Below are positions 63,155 through 64,000 of a DNA stretch of 64,000 nucleotides, piece after piece. Position 1 is the first letter of the stretch; each line of letters begins with the position of its first letter. The translations under genes were made by a program, and so were the position numbers. Source of the stretch: Sarcodiotheca gaudichaudii (taxonomy: Eukaryota; Rhodophyta; Florideophyceae; Gigartinales; Solieriaceae); contig JAUKVZ010000002.1 of assembly GCA_032355985.1 (NCBI GenBank), positions 1-64,000 of the forward strand. The letters run 5' to 3'. The notes under the pieces were generated by a model that was given only the letters and a program-made list of their open reading frames with translations, was not told the origin of the DNA and searched no databases.

Positions 63155-64000
63155 TCAGGCGCTTTGGTCGGACTCGACGCGTCTGCACAGCGCTTCGGCC
63201 AGCGCATCAGCCGCATGCGGCGCATGGCGAAAAAAGAGCGAAGGCTCGACAAGCTCCAGCTCCGTCAGCAGCAGATCCCCGCTCTCCGATTCGAGAAAAT
63301 CGACGCGCGCATAGAGAAGATCCGCCGGCGCCAGCGCCACGATGCGATGCACAAGCGCCTCCTGCACAGGCGAGAACTCAACGGCCTCATCCTTCGCCCC
63401 GAAATCATCCTGCACACGATAATCGCCCGGCACGGGAATCTTACGAACGCAGTGCGTGATGGCGCCGTCAATCCAGATCGCGGATACCTCGCCGCGTGTT
63501 TCCACGGCGTGCAGATACGGCTGCAGCAGCATGTCCTCATGGGGCAGCACGCGCTTCAGATGAGCATGCGCCGCGCTGACGCCTTCATCCGTGTGATCGA
63601 AGCGAAGCGTCTCCCGAGCCGTGGCGCCGATCGCCGGCTTGATAAACGCCCGCCGCCATCCCTGCTCGGCAAGCGCCTCGCCCACATCCACGCTCTCGCC
63701 TGCGCTCAGCCAGCGCGTCGGGATGATGGGCGCCCCGCCCGGTTCCAGCTCGCGGAGATATGTCTTGTGCGTGTTCCAGTCGACGATTGAGGCCGGATTG
63801 AAGAGCCGCGTCTTCTGCCCGACGCGGTTCGCCCACGCGACGAAGTCGGTGCGGCGCTCCATGTAATCCCACGTCGTGCGGATCAGACACGCATCGCACG
63901 ACGCCCAGTCGAATGACGCGTCATCCCAAACCGGGCGCACCAGATCCACGCCGCGCGAAAGCAACGCCTCGTGCAGCGGCGCATCATCCACTTCCCATTC
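63155..64000 (-). CDS. ATP-grasp domain protein, N-terminus beyond the window
   Basis: At least 281 residues; the frame is open to the right edge, and the N-terminal residues (EWEVDDAPLHEALLSRG) read as the interior of a protein, so it is partial. ATP-grasp features: RTTWDYMERR, RAFIKPAIGA, MLLQPYL, SAIWIDGAITHCVRK and LYARVDFLES, with the metal-binding E/N-type ending TELELVEPSLFFR. It resembles the DcsG/RimK-like group that joins amino acids or peptides using ATP. Substrate unknown. Probably in one transcript with recQ. Confidence 0.85.
   Translation of the reverse strand, partial: EWEVDDAPLHEALLSRGVDLVRPVWDDASFDWASCDACLIRTTWDYMERRTDFVAWANRVGQKTRLFNPASIVDWNTHKTYLRELEPGGAPIIPTRWLSAGESVDVGEALAEQGWRRAFIKPAIGATARETLRFDHTDEGVSAAHAHLKRVLPHEDMLLQPYLHAVETRGEVSAIWIDGAITHCVRKIPVPGDYRVQDDFGAKDEAVEFSPVQEALVHRIVALAPADLLYARVDFLESESGDLLLTELELVEPSLFFRHAPHAADALAEALCRRVESDQSA

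Noticed and set aside
1-64000. tRNA, rRNA, insertion sequences, integrases, prophage and retroelement remains
   Set aside because: Intergenic stretches were read for T-loop strings, terminal inverted repeats and transposase or reverse-transcriptase motifs; none were found.

Overview
The window looks like a chromosomal segment of a planctomycete, most likely class Phycisphaerae. Evidence: an N-terminal LEPR-XLL motif (LEPRILFSGD) on a large surface protein; three secreted proteins ending in a dockerin-like tail that finishes in GPCP; a PEP-CTERM-like tail (VPSPGA, hydrophobic stretch, arginine run); an ECF sigma factor translationally joined to a Ser/Thr kinase with TPRs; and a high-GC, strongly codon-biased sequence with long antisense shadow frames. 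I see no rRNA, tRNA, CRISPR array, insertion sequence, prophage or retroelement.

Layout. 1-973: no supported protein gene, but a possible small RNA (promoter near 350-377, terminator at 502-540). 974-8108: LEPR-XLL cyclophilin protein, lipoprotein SurE, TPP riboswitch plus thiC, class II glutamine amidotransferase. 8460-11769: parvulin, KdgF-like cupin, DUF1579 protein, tag, DUF3052 protein, an unknown gene. 11769-15382 (minus): FHA-GspE fusion ATPase, an MDR dehydrogenase with altered catalytic zinc ligands, a HEAT-repeat lipoprotein. 15541-19031: MBL-fold hydrolase, a DeoC homologue lacking the Schiff-base lysine, an orphan C5 DNA methyltransferase, a membrane protein. 19330-26624: dockerin-tailed subtilase, a sigma-region-4-only protein behind a promoter whose spacer is a 16-bp palindrome, a calcium-repeat dockerin protein, an M61 peptidase. 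26912-31416 (minus): ECF sigma, anti-sigma-like membrane protein and two secreted PDZ proteins, one with eleven His-rich heptads. 31607-35495: tatC, tadA, GNAT, EamA, sthA.

35635-43117 is the most unusual block. A HlyD-type adaptor on the minus strand faces a plus-strand operon of a DUF3467 protein, a GAF-TM-HlyD fusion, a PqqD-like/M50/HlyD membrane protein with HELGH, and a short SecA paralogue whose start overlaps the previous stop. It reads like a dedicated, undescribed export or surface-processing machine. 

43159-64000: hrpA; a predicted alpha/alpha-toroid secreted protein; a beta-propeller amidohydrolase lipoprotein; an HtrA-like lipoprotein protease; a PEP-CTERM protein; the sigma/kinase pair; a BTRD1/beta-lactamase-like dockerin protein; an HI0933-like flavoprotein; a short RecQ; and an ATP-grasp gene cut by the window end. 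Much of the window concerns envelope biogenesis, secreted hydrolases and their signalling. Starts were chosen from Shine-Dalgarno sequences, signal peptides and overlaps; family calls are from recognition of motifs, not database searches.
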